Assembly (NCBI RefSeq): GCF_910592395.1
Contig: NC_088313.1
Coordinates: forward strand, 13,410,437-13,470,436
Origin: Lineus longissimus
Lineage: Eukaryota; Nemertea; Pilidiophora; Heteronemertea; Lineidae
Length of the DNA: 60,000 nucleotides
Reading direction: 5' to 3'
A model generated the notes under the pieces. The model searched no databases and was not told the origin of the DNA. It was given only the letters and a program-made list of their open reading frames with translations. The translations under genes and the position numbers were made by a program. Positions 21,835 to 32,610 of this stretch are shown piece by piece; positions within the stretch are counted from its first letter, which is position 1; each line of letters begins with the position of its first letter.

Positions 21835-22366
21835 CATGGCAATAGTGTTTATGTCAACTTTTACCAACAGTTTTAGCGGCAGTTTGAGCTGATCACGCCA
21901 AGGACAGGATAAAGTGTCCAAGCTATAAGAAGGTGGATGAGACTGACATGAGAATTGCAAGTCTGTAATTCCATTTGTTGAACGAAAGTGAAGTATCTGT
22001 GGATAATGGCTGTAGAGTTTCTGTAGAGTTTTACTCATTGTTTTAGCTTCTCAAGCTCAGTCAAGGACAGGATAGGGTACGAGAAGGTGGATGAGATCTG
22101 CAAGTCTGTGAATTCAATTGTTGATCAAAAGTTACTTTTCTGGCGATAATGGCTGTAGTGTTTCTGTCGACTTTTACAAAGCAGCAGCAGCAGTAGCAGC
22201 TCAAACTCACACCACGGACAGAATAAGGTATCAGATATAAGCTATTGAGAAGGTGGATCAGATCGGCATGAGATACTGAAGTCTGTAATTTCATCTGGTG
22301 ATTGGAAGTGACTTTTCTGTGGATAATGGCTGTAGTGTTTCTGTCGACTTTTACTAATTGTTTTAG
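21835..22366 (+). pseudogene. Tandem decayed copies of an exon-like unit
   Basis: A unit consisting of 'gataatggctgtagtgtttc', a 'gtcgacttttac' tract, AGC-rich sequence, 'ccaaggacaggata' and 'gagaaggtggatgaga' recurs near 21840, 22005, 22145 and, intact, at 22325-22496. The three upstream copies carry stops or deletions relative to the last copy. They look like duplicated exons that decayed, each with the sequence before its acceptor. The intact last copy is annotated separately. Confidence 0.5.
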
Positions 22367-22496
22367 CAGCAGCTCCAGCTCACACCAAGGACAGGATAGG
22401 GTGTCGGATATAAGCTATGAGAAGGTCGAGGAAATTGGCATGAGATACGCCAGTCTGAGACCAGTGATGGTGACCCGGGAGGTTCAAACAGAAAAG
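22367..22496 (+). CDS. Exon candidate: tyrosine-motif (ITIM/ITAM-like) tail
   Basis: The exon is bounded by a pyrimidine-rich acceptor with a 'tactaat' branch-point-like sequence ('attgttttag|cag') and a consensus donor, AAAAG|GTAAGT, after 22496 (phase 0). The peptide is hydrophilic and contains 'ISYEKVEEIGMRYASLRP'. 'ISYEKV' fits the ITIM pattern [SIVL]-x-Y-x-x-[ILV]. 'YEKV' and 'YASL' are six residues apart, close to ITAM spacing, though the first motif ends in Val. Such motifs lie in the cytoplasmic tails of signalling receptors, where Src-family kinases phosphorylate them and SH2 proteins bind. No ligand-binding or membrane exon is identified nearby. If a shorter acceptor is used, the exon starts at 22370. 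The gene is not recognised. Confidence 0.42.
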
Positions 22497-23875
22497 GTAA
22501 GTTGATACCGATATACATGTAGTTAGTTGTAGAAGTTGGAGAGGGTGCTCCTCTCAAAATGCATGACCTTGAATTAGAACAGAAATGGGACATCTTGACC
22601 ACCAATGTTTCGCATCTTACAAAGATATACCCTACATTTAAAGAGAGGATGAGACCATAAGGTTCAGGATGGCAAAAGGTGACCCCTAGACTTTTCCAAG
22701 ACTTGCAAATCATAACTGACAGAATAGTTCTGATATGCACAGAATTACACTCTAAACATTTTGCTAAAGCGTTGGGGGGGGGGGGGTTTGCATAAGTAAT
22801 GCAAAATTCCACATGTTTTAGCGTACCGTAGGACAGGGTGACATTGGCCACAATTGGGCTGAAATTGGCCCATATATTTTCCACCCTACAGCTTGAAACA
22901 TACATGGTAAATCTTCTACATGTATTTCAACCTAATCACTGTACAAAAAGATGTTAAAGATAATTCAATGGAGTAAAATTATCATGGTTGACCCAACCAA
23001 GATTTTGCGATTACGGGCTATTTCACCCCACTTACAGAACTGACTTGTACTGACATTTTACTCTGCCCCCCCCCCATTCAGACCAAATTCCTTCCCCCTT
23101 CCTGTACCCTTGTGTTCTTAAGTTTAGCTCGAGAGCTACCTCAGCTAAAGAAAACACCGAAATAAGTTCTTCTTGGAAAAATCTTTGCACGGATTGTCAA
23201 GAGCCTCTCCCTTTATAAAGACAACTGGAACACAGAAAATAATCTTTCCATTCGTATTGATTTTTATCGTCACCCGCGCTCTCATCACCAGCAAGGGGAA
23301 GAAACCTCTATTGGTAACCTCTGGAGCCAATGGCAATGCACACATCTACAACTGTACAATGTAATTGGTCGTCGTAGTTCATCAATCTTCCGTAAAACAC
23401 GACATTGGCAACTAAAAGATGACACTATCTTTGTATCAGTATTGATGAGTGAAATTTTGTGAAATATTCAAGTAGGATTTATAATTGTTTTGATTGGGTT
23501 GGATTAACAATGGAGACGGCCATAGACATGTTGGTTATTAACCAGTTGAGTGAATCGCCGCGGGTAAGTCTATTTTTCATTCATTAATCCGCTTGACACC
23601 AGTTAGATGCTGTCCTCAAAATTTATTAAGGAGGCCAGGGATGGTTAGGACTCAGAATCTATCATTTTATGTTCCCTAGGGGGGGTCACTCCCATAGAAA
23701 GGGGAATGCACATCCATGTCTCAGAAAAAGGCTGGCAAAGGGTGGTCATTACTATCAAAGCAGCCTACCCACGTGGGAGATTCTAGCCCTCATCTAGTTG
23801 AGCTTTGCCTGCAAAGGCTTTGGAGTTGCTAAACCAACCTTCTGTAACATTGCACTAAGCTGTACAAAAATCGCA
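22497..23875. other. Probable intron or intergenic DNA
   Basis: Holds a 13-bp G tract (22774-22786) and a dispersed repeat (22838-22905) matching 12770-12845 in inverted orientation. A 180-codon minus frame (22363-22905) covers this repeat and the antisense of the exon and has no family motif. No other gene recognised. Confidence 0.35.
22838..22905 (-). repeat. Dispersed repeat, inverted relative to 12.77-12.85 kb
   Basis: The reverse complement contains 'tttcaagctgtagggtggaa' and a 'gggccaatttc' block, matching 12770-12840 at most positions. Its wider boundaries are not clear. Confidence 0.55.
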
Positions 23876-23977
23876 ACATTGGCAACCAGGAAAAGTGTAG
23901 TAAGCCTCGATTTTGAAACAAAAGCTACATTGGCAACCAGGAAAAGTGTGGTAAGCCTCGATTTTGAAACAAAATCT
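23876..23977 (+). repeat. Tandem duplication, two 51-bp units
   Basis: The unit begins 'acattggcaaccaggaaaag' and includes 'gtaagcctcgattttgaaac'. Starts lie at 23876 and 23927, and the copies are nearly identical. The period is a multiple of three, so the frame stays open across both. Confidence 0.85.
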
Positions 23978-24740
23978 GCCAGACTTGCAAATTACACTGC
24001 TGCCAGTAGATTTTACTCCTCACCCCACTGAAAGGGTTGCGGATCGAAGCTGCTCACTCCTGACACCTGCCTACCTGCCATTAGGGGCTTTAAATAATCT
24101 TCACGGCCACAGAAGTGCATTGCCCTTCTTTGGGACTGGCAACCCTCCCCCTGGGGCCAAGTTACCTCAATGTATAATGAAAGCACGATTACGGCTAATG
24201 TGGCTGGTCGCTGTAGAAGAATAGAGCTCACGGATATACCACCCACACTTTCTCCCCCCATCAGCAGCCGACCAAAAGATCCATACAATACAGGCAAGAA
24301 AGAAGTCAATTTTGAATTCAGAGCTCGTTTTCAGCCAGCCAACCACCTACATGTTGCCTGTTCAAGTCGTTTAACATGTTCAAAGGGAGAGACGTCCAAT
24401 GGTTTGATCTGTTTCTAATGCTGATGAATCAAATGCCGAAGCATATCTCACTCCGCTGCTTCCAAGAGTCATGTCACGCACCTAACAGGTGGGATCTCAT
24501 TTGCATACTTTTGAATTCCGGACGAAGATCTTTCACCTATTTCATTCTCACCTAATGACATGGTTCTGACTAAATAAAGACAAATCTGTCAGTTGATAAA
24601 TTACAACGAGCCACTTTTAGTGAATTTGCAGCATCCAGATTACCAAATAAACATTAGACGTGAAAAGATGGTGAATAATTCATCAGGGGTGAAGTTTTTA
24701 CATCATTACTACCGGTAGAAAACAGCAGGCTCACAGAGAC
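23978..24740. other. Non-coding, nothing recognised
   Basis: Short overlapping open frames on both strands without motifs. Confidence 0.3.
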
Positions 24741-24749
24741 AGTACAGGA

Positions 24750-25028
24750 CCGTATGAAAACAGGAAGCAACAGGTGACGCTCTACCATATAGGAACACTG
24801 CCGCCTAAAGAAACACCTTCGCAGAATAGGCTCACAAGAATCTACTAAATGTGAATGTGGAGCTGGAGACAAGACTTCAGCTCATGTACGTCAGACCTAC
24901 TCTCTAATGAAGAACAGAGAGGAGTACTGCATGGCCTGGACATCACCCTGACCACATAGCCCTGGGGCTTGGTGGTGGAACTCTCAAGGAGAGCTGACCT
25001 CGTTAACGAAAATGGACTGACTGTCTAA
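24750..25028 (+). pseudogene. Non-LTR retrotransposon ORF2 C-terminus, decayed
   Basis: With in-frame stops and at least one frame change, the plus strand reads 'EHCRLKKHLRRIG', then 'STKCECGAGDKTSAHV'. This is the Cys/His-containing C-terminal signature that follows the reverse transcriptase in many animal non-LTR retrotransposons ('C-x-C-G-x-x-x-Q/K-T-x-x-H'). In another frame it ends 'ADLVNENGLTV' followed by TAA at 25026-25028, a typical ORF2 end. The fragment is 5'-truncated and non-functional. The clade cannot be fixed from so short a piece. Confidence 0.7.
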
Positions 25029-25639
25029 CAGCATCTCAAAAATTTTATTGCAGAAAAGGAATTAACTAAATTCTTTTAAATATTTGCTGCTGCTGTGGAA
25101 ACAAGAGTGCCATGACCTTGGTACATCTACCACGCATCTGGCACAGTGGCTGAAGCAATAAATCAATAGTTTGAGTGGATTACTATCAAAGAGACTGGAA
25201 GCAACCTTACACAGCATCTCGGCTGCAGTGACCTTGGTGGGAGTATATATTTCATCACAGTTAATTAATCTGAGAGATGTCGGTGTTGGTAGTATGGTGT
25301 GGGGGTGGGGTGGGTAAAGTATTTACGCAGTGTCAACTGTTGCATGTTTGATTCACTTTTGGCCCGGGTACTCTTTCCTCTTTGACAGCAATACAACTTG
25401 CCGAACCATTATCTAAAGAGCCGATATGCTCAAGTCATCATCAAACCATCGCCAATAGGATGAAGCCTCAACCGTTCAATATCTGGTATACAACCAATCT
25501 GTAACAAGCTACATGTAGAGTCTGAAGCTCAACATGGCTTACATGGCAATTAGATTGACCTTATGTAACATTGTAGATGCTCAAGTAGACAAAACACTGT
25601 CAGATTATGATGTGAAAATCAATGAGAGGTAATAATCAA
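25029..25639. other. Non-coding, perhaps the tail of the preceding element
   Basis: Ordinary AT-rich DNA. The first part may be the 3' untranslated tail of the non-LTR fragment. No terminal repeat motif seen. Confidence 0.3.
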
Positions 25640-26732
25640 TGAAATGGCCAGGGCCATTGTGCTCACCTCATGTGGAGGAAAGATGGATAAAGAGCATGGT
25701 ATTGTGTCATGTAGTGTTAGGTTTGATGTAGGTCCAAGCAATTACAATTTCCCCAAAATGGCCAATTTACAGTACATTCGACCTATGTGACCTTGAAAAG
25801 AAGACCCGGGTGACACATTGAATGGTTGTTAGAATTAGATGTACCTATGATATAAAATTGGTGCCAATCGGGCAAGTCATTACTAGAAATAATGGCATTT
25901 TGAAGAATTTAGGATTTGGCCCCCTCCCTGGAGGCCAAACGGCAAATCAGATCGCACCAAACTTCGGTACCTGCGATCACCTGACCAAGGGGTACATGTG
26001 TACTTAATTTGTGATCAATAGTCATTGCAGTTAAGAAACGTGCCATAGTTACGGCCTGACGGCGAATTTACGCCATTTGACCTCTGTGACCTTGACAAGA
26101 AGGTCAAATTAAAAACCTGTGTGACATATACTGTATGGTGGTTAGATGTACCCATGATATCAAATTGGTGGCAATCGGGCAAGAAGTTAAGGAATAATCA
26201 CATTTTTAAGGTTTTTGGATTTTGCCACCTGGTGGTCAAGTGGTGAATCATATTGGACCAAACTTCGGTCCCTGAGATCACCTGACTAAGGGGTAAATGT
26301 GTACCAAATTTGGTATCAATAGTCATTGCAGTTTAGAAACGTGCCATCGTTACATCCTAATGGCCAATTTACACCATTTGACCTCTGTGACCTTGAAAAG
26401 GAGGTCAAATCAAAAACCCGGAGGATGATGCACCTTTGCTAGAAGTACCTACCATATTTTTTTCAAAATTTCCCGACTACTATTAAGGGAGATATTGCAT
26501 ATTTTCACTTTTAACGTTTGGCCCCCTGGTGGCCAAACCATGAAACGAATCGGACCGAAACTTGGTCTCCAAGGTGTCATTACATAAGGGTACATGTGTA
26601 CCAAGTTTCAACTCAATAGCTCTAACAGTTACGAAACGTGCCCTGCTAACGGACGACGGACGACGACGACGACGACGACGGACGACGGACGCCACGGTAT
26701 GGGATAAGCTCACCTCAGCTAAGAGGTGAGCT
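25640..26732 (+). repeat. Family A modular repeat, copy 1
   Basis: Starts 'tgaaatggccagggccattg' (a short palindrome). It then has modules with 'gccatttgacctctgtgacc', 'gtcaaat' and a 'ttggccccctggtgg' phrase, at an exact 301-bp spacing (25761, 26062, 26363). Near the 3' end is a GAC/ACG microsatellite (26652-26690), then the hairpin 'agctcacctc'/'gaggtgagct'. It is very similar to copy 39715-40773 but keeps about 75 bp before the microsatellite that the other lost, and lacks 15 bp near 25793. No ORF, so it is a non-autonomous repeat of unknown class. Confidence 0.85.
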
Positions 26733-27720
26733 AATAAGACATAGTAGTAGTCGTCCATCAAAGGGGCGATGCTGGGAAAAAAAATTATTCAAAGAACAGA
26801 GATTGTTGGAAGCCAAAGATGACGACTCGCAAATATCCTTTGAGGTCTTTGAATCAACACTACGATTAGCAGAAGTCGTGACAAAATTTCTCGATTTTGC
26901 ATCCGGTTACGCATGCCCATTGAGAAGTAACCAAGGCACAAGTAACCAATGTATGATTACTATAACCAAGGTATGATTATTCATGCTCTTGGGTAACCGG
27001 ATACAAAATCTTGACATTTCGTTCAAACTTCTGCCGATCGTGGTGTTGATTTTAAAGGCCTCGAAGGAGAGTTTGATTTTATGTAACACTCTGGATGCTT
27101 CACCAGACAACCATGGCGAAATTAGGATGTGAAATCAATGGCAGCAAAAATCGATCTTGGATTTTGTATCACTTTCGAACATGTACAACCAAATACTACA
27201 ACTGGTGATGTTAGCAAAGACCATTTGCCGATTGTTGATTTTGTGTAGACTAAACCCCACATTCGCTCCTTGGGTTCAACAGTTTATATTAATAATGCAT
27301 GAAATTTTAGCAATTCTAATGATCAAGTTTTAATCATGAAAATAAAACAATTGTGAAAATTGATAGCCAGTTTTAAACGATTACAGTGCCATGGGCCATT
27401 TGTTGTAATTGGGGGATCTACTGGAGATCTGGCTGCATATCTTGTACCAATAATGGATTAATCCATTACTGCTTGCACCCATATCCTTTCTCTATATGTC
27501 ATGGTCCCCTATAAAAGAATGGCGTCGCCGGTGTTAGGGTCGATTTGTATTGGAACGAACATTGGATATTAGCAGCCACAAGCACCATGTCTAGACTGGC
27601 TTTACGGGAAACAGGAAAAGTAGCCCGAGTTGTTTCTTTATTGCTTATAGAGCCTGCCTGCTGGTGTGGATGGACACTTGCCAACAAACAACAAAAGGAT
27701 AGTAAGAATGTTTTCTCGAA
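26733..27720. other. Non-coding; one weak exon-like frame
   Basis: A 61-codon plus frame (27545-27730) contains a possible donor 'ATA|GTAAGA' near 27700 but has no recognised domain and runs into the satellite. The rest is AT-rich without signals. Confidence 0.3.
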
Positions 27721-28330
27721 CAGTAGATGACTGGGTAGCATTTTGGTTGAGAATCGCTTAGAATCGTACTGTTCCTGAATAAACATGATAACATAAAGTC
27801 AGATTCTGCCATAAAAACCTTACCATCCCATTTTATGCCGGCCAGTAGATGACTGGGTAGCATTTTGGTTGAGAATCGCTTAGAATCGTACTGTTCCTGA
27901 ATAAACATGATAACATAAAGTCAGATTCTGCCATAAAAACGTTATCATCCCATTTTATGCCGGCCAGTAGATGACTGGGTAGCATTTTGGTTGAGAATCG
28001 CTTAGAATCGTACTGTTCCTGAATAAACATGATAACATAAAGTCAGATTCTGCCATAAAAACCTTACCATCCCATTTTATGCCGGCCAGTAGATGACTGG
28101 GTAGCATTTTGGTTGAGAATCGCTTAGAATCGTACTGTTCCTGAATAAACATGATAACACAAAGTCAGATTCTGCCATAAAAACCTTACCATCCCATTTT
28201 ATGCCGGCCAGTAGATGACTGGGTAGCATTTTGGTTGAGAATCGCTTAGAATCGTACTGTTCCTGAATAAACATGATAACATAAAGTCAGATTCTGCCAT
28301 AAAAACCTTACCATCCCATTTTATGCCGGC
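27721..28330 (+). repeat. 122-bp satellite, five near-identical copies
   Basis: Units begin 'cagtagatgactgggtagca' at 27721, 27843, 27965, 28087 and 28209, and end in 'ttatgccggc'. Copies differ at only a few bases (for example 'cgttatc' for 'ccttacc' in the second, and 'aacacaaag' in the fourth), so the amplification is recent. A short direct repeat 'gaatcgcttagaatcg' lies within each unit. Repeated minus-strand open frames are by-products. Confidence 0.95.
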
Positions 28331-28599
28331 CATTTGACAATAAAGCTGATACTAATGATGGTACCATCAAGACGCTGGAAGTGTAGGGAATACTAAGCTG
28401 GGGTAAATCATTGTTCTACCCAAACGACTAACAATACCATGACATTGGAAAGCCCTTTACTTCTGAAACTCATTTCTGGCCAAACGACATTATGAGGAGA
28501 GCACTTTGGACATTTATCCCTTGAAACAGCTCCACTAACAGTCATGTGGTGCCATCACGTCGAAACATAAGTAGCTTATTTCTGACTGAAGAACAATAA

Positions 28600-30181
28600 T
28601 GAAACGGCCAGGGGCCATTGTGGTCACCGTAAGTATTTTTAGTAGACAGTTACAGAAAGTGCTACAGTATGTAGGCCTCTCATAATTTATACATGCATCT
28701 GTGACCAGTTCAGAGCCGGCCCTGGCCAAGTGGTGAATCCGAGACTTGTGGTTCCAAGCTTGTAGAGTCTAGGTGAAAATGATAGTGAAGAAACGTGCCA
28801 CTCCATGACAATGGTGAATATATTTTTAACTTTGACCTCAGTGACCCTGACAGGTAGGTCAAATAACAAACCAGGGTGATATGTGATGTAGACACATCCA
28901 CCTGACCATAACAATTTCATCGCTCGTTACACTACAGCAATCGGCAAAAAACGATTTCCAAGATGGCCGCCTAATTAAATCTATGGCACCAAATAAATCA
29001 AAAAATGAAGAAAATGTAAGATAGAACTCAGAAAAGAAAAAAGGAAAAGATGAAAAATAAAAATATTTTTGGCTGTCCTTGACCGGGGTTTGAACTCACG
29101 ACCTTTGGATTGCCACAATACGAGGAAAAACCCACAAAACATGCAATTTCGGCCATATTTGAATTCCGATCTGGCTGAAACTTGGCATACAAATAGTAGC
29201 TTCTTAGATGCATCATTACACAAAATTAAAACTCTTTACATTGAACAACGACAAAACGTACCAAGAACGGTAAAGTTTTCAACTTTGACCTCTGTGAACT
29301 TGAAAGGTGGGTCAAATCAAAAACCCGTAAGATATGTGATGTATCCTTGCTGGGAGTACCTACCATGAAACTTTTATCAAAAACAAATCAGTAATAAGCG
29401 AGAAATCACACTTTTTGAGTTTTGAGTTTGGGCCCCCTGGCGGCCAAGTCAATAATCAGACCAAACCATAATTCAGTGTAAAAGGTCAACTGACCTAGGG
29501 GGTCATTTGTTCAAAGTTTCAAGTTCATAACTGTTGCGGTTGAGAAACGTGCCATAGTTACACTCGAACGGCAAATTTACGCCATTTGACCTCTGCGACC
29601 TTAAAAAGTAGGTCAAATCCGAAAAAACGTGCAACATCTGAGGTAACCTTGCTAGGGGTCCCTCCCATAAAAATTTCATCAAAAACAATTTGCTAATAAG
29701 CAGGCTATTGCACTTCTTACTTTTTCTGTTTTGGCCCCCTGGTGGCAAAGTCAAGAATCAGATCAGGCTGAAATTCAGCACCAGAGGTTATCTGATATAG
29801 GGGGTTATATGTACCAAGTTTCAAGCTCATAGCTTTGGTGGTTGAGAAACGTGCCATAGTTACACTCAAACGGCCAATTCACGCCATTTGACCTCTGCGA
29901 CCTTGAAAAGTAGATCAAATTAAAAACTCGTAAGATATATGATGTATCCTTGCTATGAGTACCTACCACAAAAGTTTTATCGAAAACAAGTCACTAATAA
30001 GCGAGATATCACACTTTTTAGATATCCACATTTGGCCCCCTGGTGGCCAAGTAGAGAATCAGATCGGACAGAAATTTAGTGTCACGGGTCATCTGACCTA
30101 GGGGGTCATGTGTACAAAGTTTTAAGTTCATAGGCCTAGCGGTTAAAAAACGTGCCACTGTTTTTGAACTAGGATACGACG

Positions 30182-30225
<44 letters not shown>

Positions 30226-30279
30226 ACGACGACGGACGACGGACACTGCGGTATCGTATAGACTCCCCTACGGCGAGCC
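28600..30279 (+). repeat. Family A modular repeat, copy 3 (diverged, longer)
   Basis: Starts 'tgaaacggccaggggccatt' and carries five or so modules with 'catttgacctctgcgacctt' and 'ggccccctggtggccaag'-type phrases spaced about 300 bp. It ends in a long GAC microsatellite (about 30176-30243) and 'ggcgagcc'. It is clearly related to 25640-26732 but much more diverged. It contains extra sequence near 28970-29260, including a tRNA-like segment. Confidence 0.75.
29068..29124 (-). repeat. tRNA-like SINE fragment inside family A copy
   Basis: On the minus strand 'ggtcgtgagttcaaaccccg' has the T-loop/B-box pattern (GTTCAAAC) with a pairing T-stem. The 5' half and acceptor stem are poor, so this is a SINE or tRNA relic and not a gene. 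Confidence 0.5.
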
Positions 30280-30369
30280 AAAAAGTTGGTACGCAAGCTT
30301 ATTGTTACTTTAGTAAACCAATTTTACACTGTTCATCAACACAGTGATAGGTACGTGCAACTGTTACAG

Positions 30370-30546
30370 ATTGGTAACAGCAGCTCGCAAGACCCCAGAA
30401 GTGGGTGCCATACCCGATATTCTGTGCAGGTCTCCTTCATGTCAGGAACATCTGTTCGAGGCAGACATGAGGAGGAAAGATGAAATGGAAATTGCATTCA
30501 GTCAATTAACAGAATCGTGCAAAAAATATGTTGCGGATTCGCTTAG
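30370..30546 (+). CDS. Exon candidate of unknown family
   Basis: An open frame ends at a consensus donor, CTTAG|GTAAGT, after 30546 (phase 2). Upstream, AGs after 'aactgttacag' (30369) or 'ggtaacag' (30380) could be acceptors. The peptide is charged, with 'LCRSPSCQEHLFEADMRRKD' followed by an amphipathic helix-like stretch 'SQLTESCKKYVADS'. It looks like coding sequence (charged, no low complexity), but I do not recognise the family. It lies just downstream of family A copy 3. Its phase does not join directly to the donor at 22496, so if it belongs to the same gene an exon between them is missing. Confidence 0.35.
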
Positions 30547-31625
30547 GTAAGTTGATCGAGCACTGTGGGTTTTTATCACTAAAATGGGATGGAGCTGCTT
30601 GCAACAGCTCTGTAAGCAGAGATGCCAACCTGGGAGGAAAAAAGCACAGTCTTGATGCATTACAGTAATGCATCAATGCAATACTTATGTTGAAACTGCT
30701 CTATCCCTAGGCATTGGGCTGAACTCTTAAAGACAGAAGTACTGCAAACACTTAAATGTTCATGTGCCTTTGATTTTCGGGCTTTCAGATAGTTACAAAA
30801 ATATATGGATGTGAATTCAATTTACTGTTACAGGGTTGTCAAAACTCTAAGCCACAATGTTACAAAACCGCGAAATAACATGGCAGCGAGTATTTCCGGG
30901 TTTACAGTATCGGTAGTGTTCCAATGCAAACAATGGTTCCAATTCTACTTGCAACCCCAATGGATGAGGTAACATGATCTGTATGAATGTGCCCGCACAC
31001 ATTGTGTCTGAAAGGTTCCATATTGATTCCAATCAGATTGTCGTTGTTCCTCAAATATTGGTATTTTTCGCCTAATTAATCCCCCACTGGAGGTGGGTTA
31101 ACGGGAAAAAAATTCCACAGTTAAGTGGTTAATTGCGGATCAAATGTTTCATAAGACTGACGTTGTTTTATCTTTGACACATCTTGAAACTTCCACCAGA
31201 CTGTGTAAAATCTCAAAGACAAAGTTTACATTTGCCAGACAAATACTCTGCAACTAGTTTCAAATGAGTCTGCTAAATTATATAGATTTTATCTAACGAT
31301 CTACCAGAGATGCAGTCACTGATTATTGCCTTGATGAAAGGATGTGTTGATTGAGAACTTTAGAGTCGCCATCTGTAATCTGACTGCAACTCGGCTGAGA
31401 GGCTGACTTTTGTCATACCGTACCATTATCTTCCACATGACTTTCTGATGTGCCATTTTGCCGGGACTGTATTGGCATACGGAGAATGATGACATGGATG
31501 ATGATTGCATTCTAGAGACGGGAAAAGTGGTGTCTGTTGTTAGCCACTGCCTTGCGAGTATATGTGAGACAAGATAACTGGTGAGCAGGAGACAAGAAGA
31601 TGGGCATCTTCATCTCCTTGGCAAT
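30547..31625. other. Non-coding, possible intron
   Basis: No further feature recognised. Confidence 0.3.
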
Positions 31626-31627
31626 GA

Positions 31628-31790
31628 CAAGGGGCAACACGATCTCGAATAAGATCGAATTGGTTGGGCCATGTCTTGAGAATGGAGAAATCCCAACCTC
31701 CCCTCAAAGTTCTGCATTGGACACCACCAGGAAAAAGGAGTTCAGGAGGACCACAGAGAACCTGGAGAAGGACTGTGAAAAGCAGGCACT
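31628..31790 (+). pseudogene. Non-LTR retrotransposon ORF2 tail
   Basis: In the frame starting at 31628 the translation includes 'SNWLGHVLRMEKSQ', then 'LHWTPPGKRSSG' and 'PQRTWRRTV', before a stop near 31778. 'W-x-GH-V-x-RM ... W-P-x-GKR-x-x-G-x-P-x-x-TWRR' is the conserved C-terminal tail of a common class of animal non-LTR retrotransposon ORF2 proteins. The upstream part is missing, so this is a 5'-truncated relic. It is a different tail type from the fragment at 24750-25028, so two lineages are represented. Confidence 0.75.
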
Positions 31791-31845
31791 GAACAAGACC
31801 TGGCATGAGTTGAACTGCCATTCAGGAAGGATCCTCAGCCTAGTG

Positions 31846-32040
31846 GTTAAGACGATTGGGCTTTCAAGGAACTAAAATTTGTTGCTCTGTAAACTCCGTT
31901 GAATGAGGCACAAGGGAATGAGGTTCCATGTATCTGGTGTCTATACCAGGCCAAGCAAAAGACCCCATCAAGTAAGAAACATGAGTAGCTTGCATTGACT
32001 CTACCTCTGGCCAAAGATGGAGTCCCTAGGCCAATAAAAC
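31846..32040 (+). repeat. SINE-like repeat with tRNA-type A box
   Basis: 'cctagtggttaagacgattg' resembles a pol III A box in a tRNA D-arm context. The downstream sequence matches 290-520. A clear B box is not seen, so the head may be truncated. Confidence 0.45.
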
Positions 32041-32368
32041 AAATTGGTGCCTAACTGTAACGCTCATCCTGCCTTGGAAGACGAATATTCCCTGGAGACC
32101 AACACCAACAAGTGCAGAGTTATCACGCTGAAGAAGCAGGGATAGAATTGGCATTCAGGTATGAAGAGGACGCGTGTCAGACAACCAACAGGGAAATACC
32201 AGTATCTCTTCATTGAATAAAGTAGGACATGTGGGAGAGAATCTGAACCTTTGACATTTTGGTGGGTGAAAACAGGAAAGTGCACATGCTGACATTTGTC
32301 ATGAGCGCCTGGCACTATCAGAACAAATAGTTGATAAGCAATTCTGTGTGAGTGAGTTGCCATAGGTT
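32041..32368. other. Non-coding spacer
   Basis: Nothing recognised. A 131-codon minus frame (32064-32459) lacks motifs and runs into the following repeat. Confidence 0.3.
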
Positions 32369-32610
32369 GATATCTTGTCAGGCAGAAGGCGATATTGTCT
32401 GGAGAGTGTGATGGGGAAATATGCAACCAAATTTTATTGCAGGCAGACCAAGTTCCCATTCAGTTCACTATCTTGTCAGGCATAAGAGGGTATTGTCTGG
32501 AAAGTATGATGGGGAATGAACATCCAGATTTTATGGCAGGCAGACCGAGTTGACATTCAGTTTGCTATCTTCTCAGGCATAAGACAGTATTGTCTGGAAA
32601 GTGGGATGGG
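32369..32610 (+). repeat. Three tandem units of about 100 bp
   Basis: 'tatcttgtcaggca', 'tattgtctggaaagt', 'gatgggga' and 'caggcagacc' recur in that order from about 32369, 32470 and 32567. The units are moderately diverged. Confidence 0.7.

Noticed and set aside
22363-22905. 180-codon minus-strand frame
   Set aside because: It covers the antisense of an exon candidate, a poly-G tract and a dispersed repeat, with no domain motif.
25640-26732. CRISPR-like or other regular spacer array from the 301-bp periodicity
   Set aside because: The whole 301-bp module is repeated rather than a short repeat with unique spacers, and the setting is eukaryotic.
29068-29124. Functional tRNA gene on the minus strand
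   Set aside because: The T-arm is good, but the acceptor and D-arm do not pair, and it lies within a repeat.
30018-30296. Arginine-rich minus-strand peptides (also 26483-26761)
   Set aside because: The Arg runs come from the GAC microsatellite in family A repeats.
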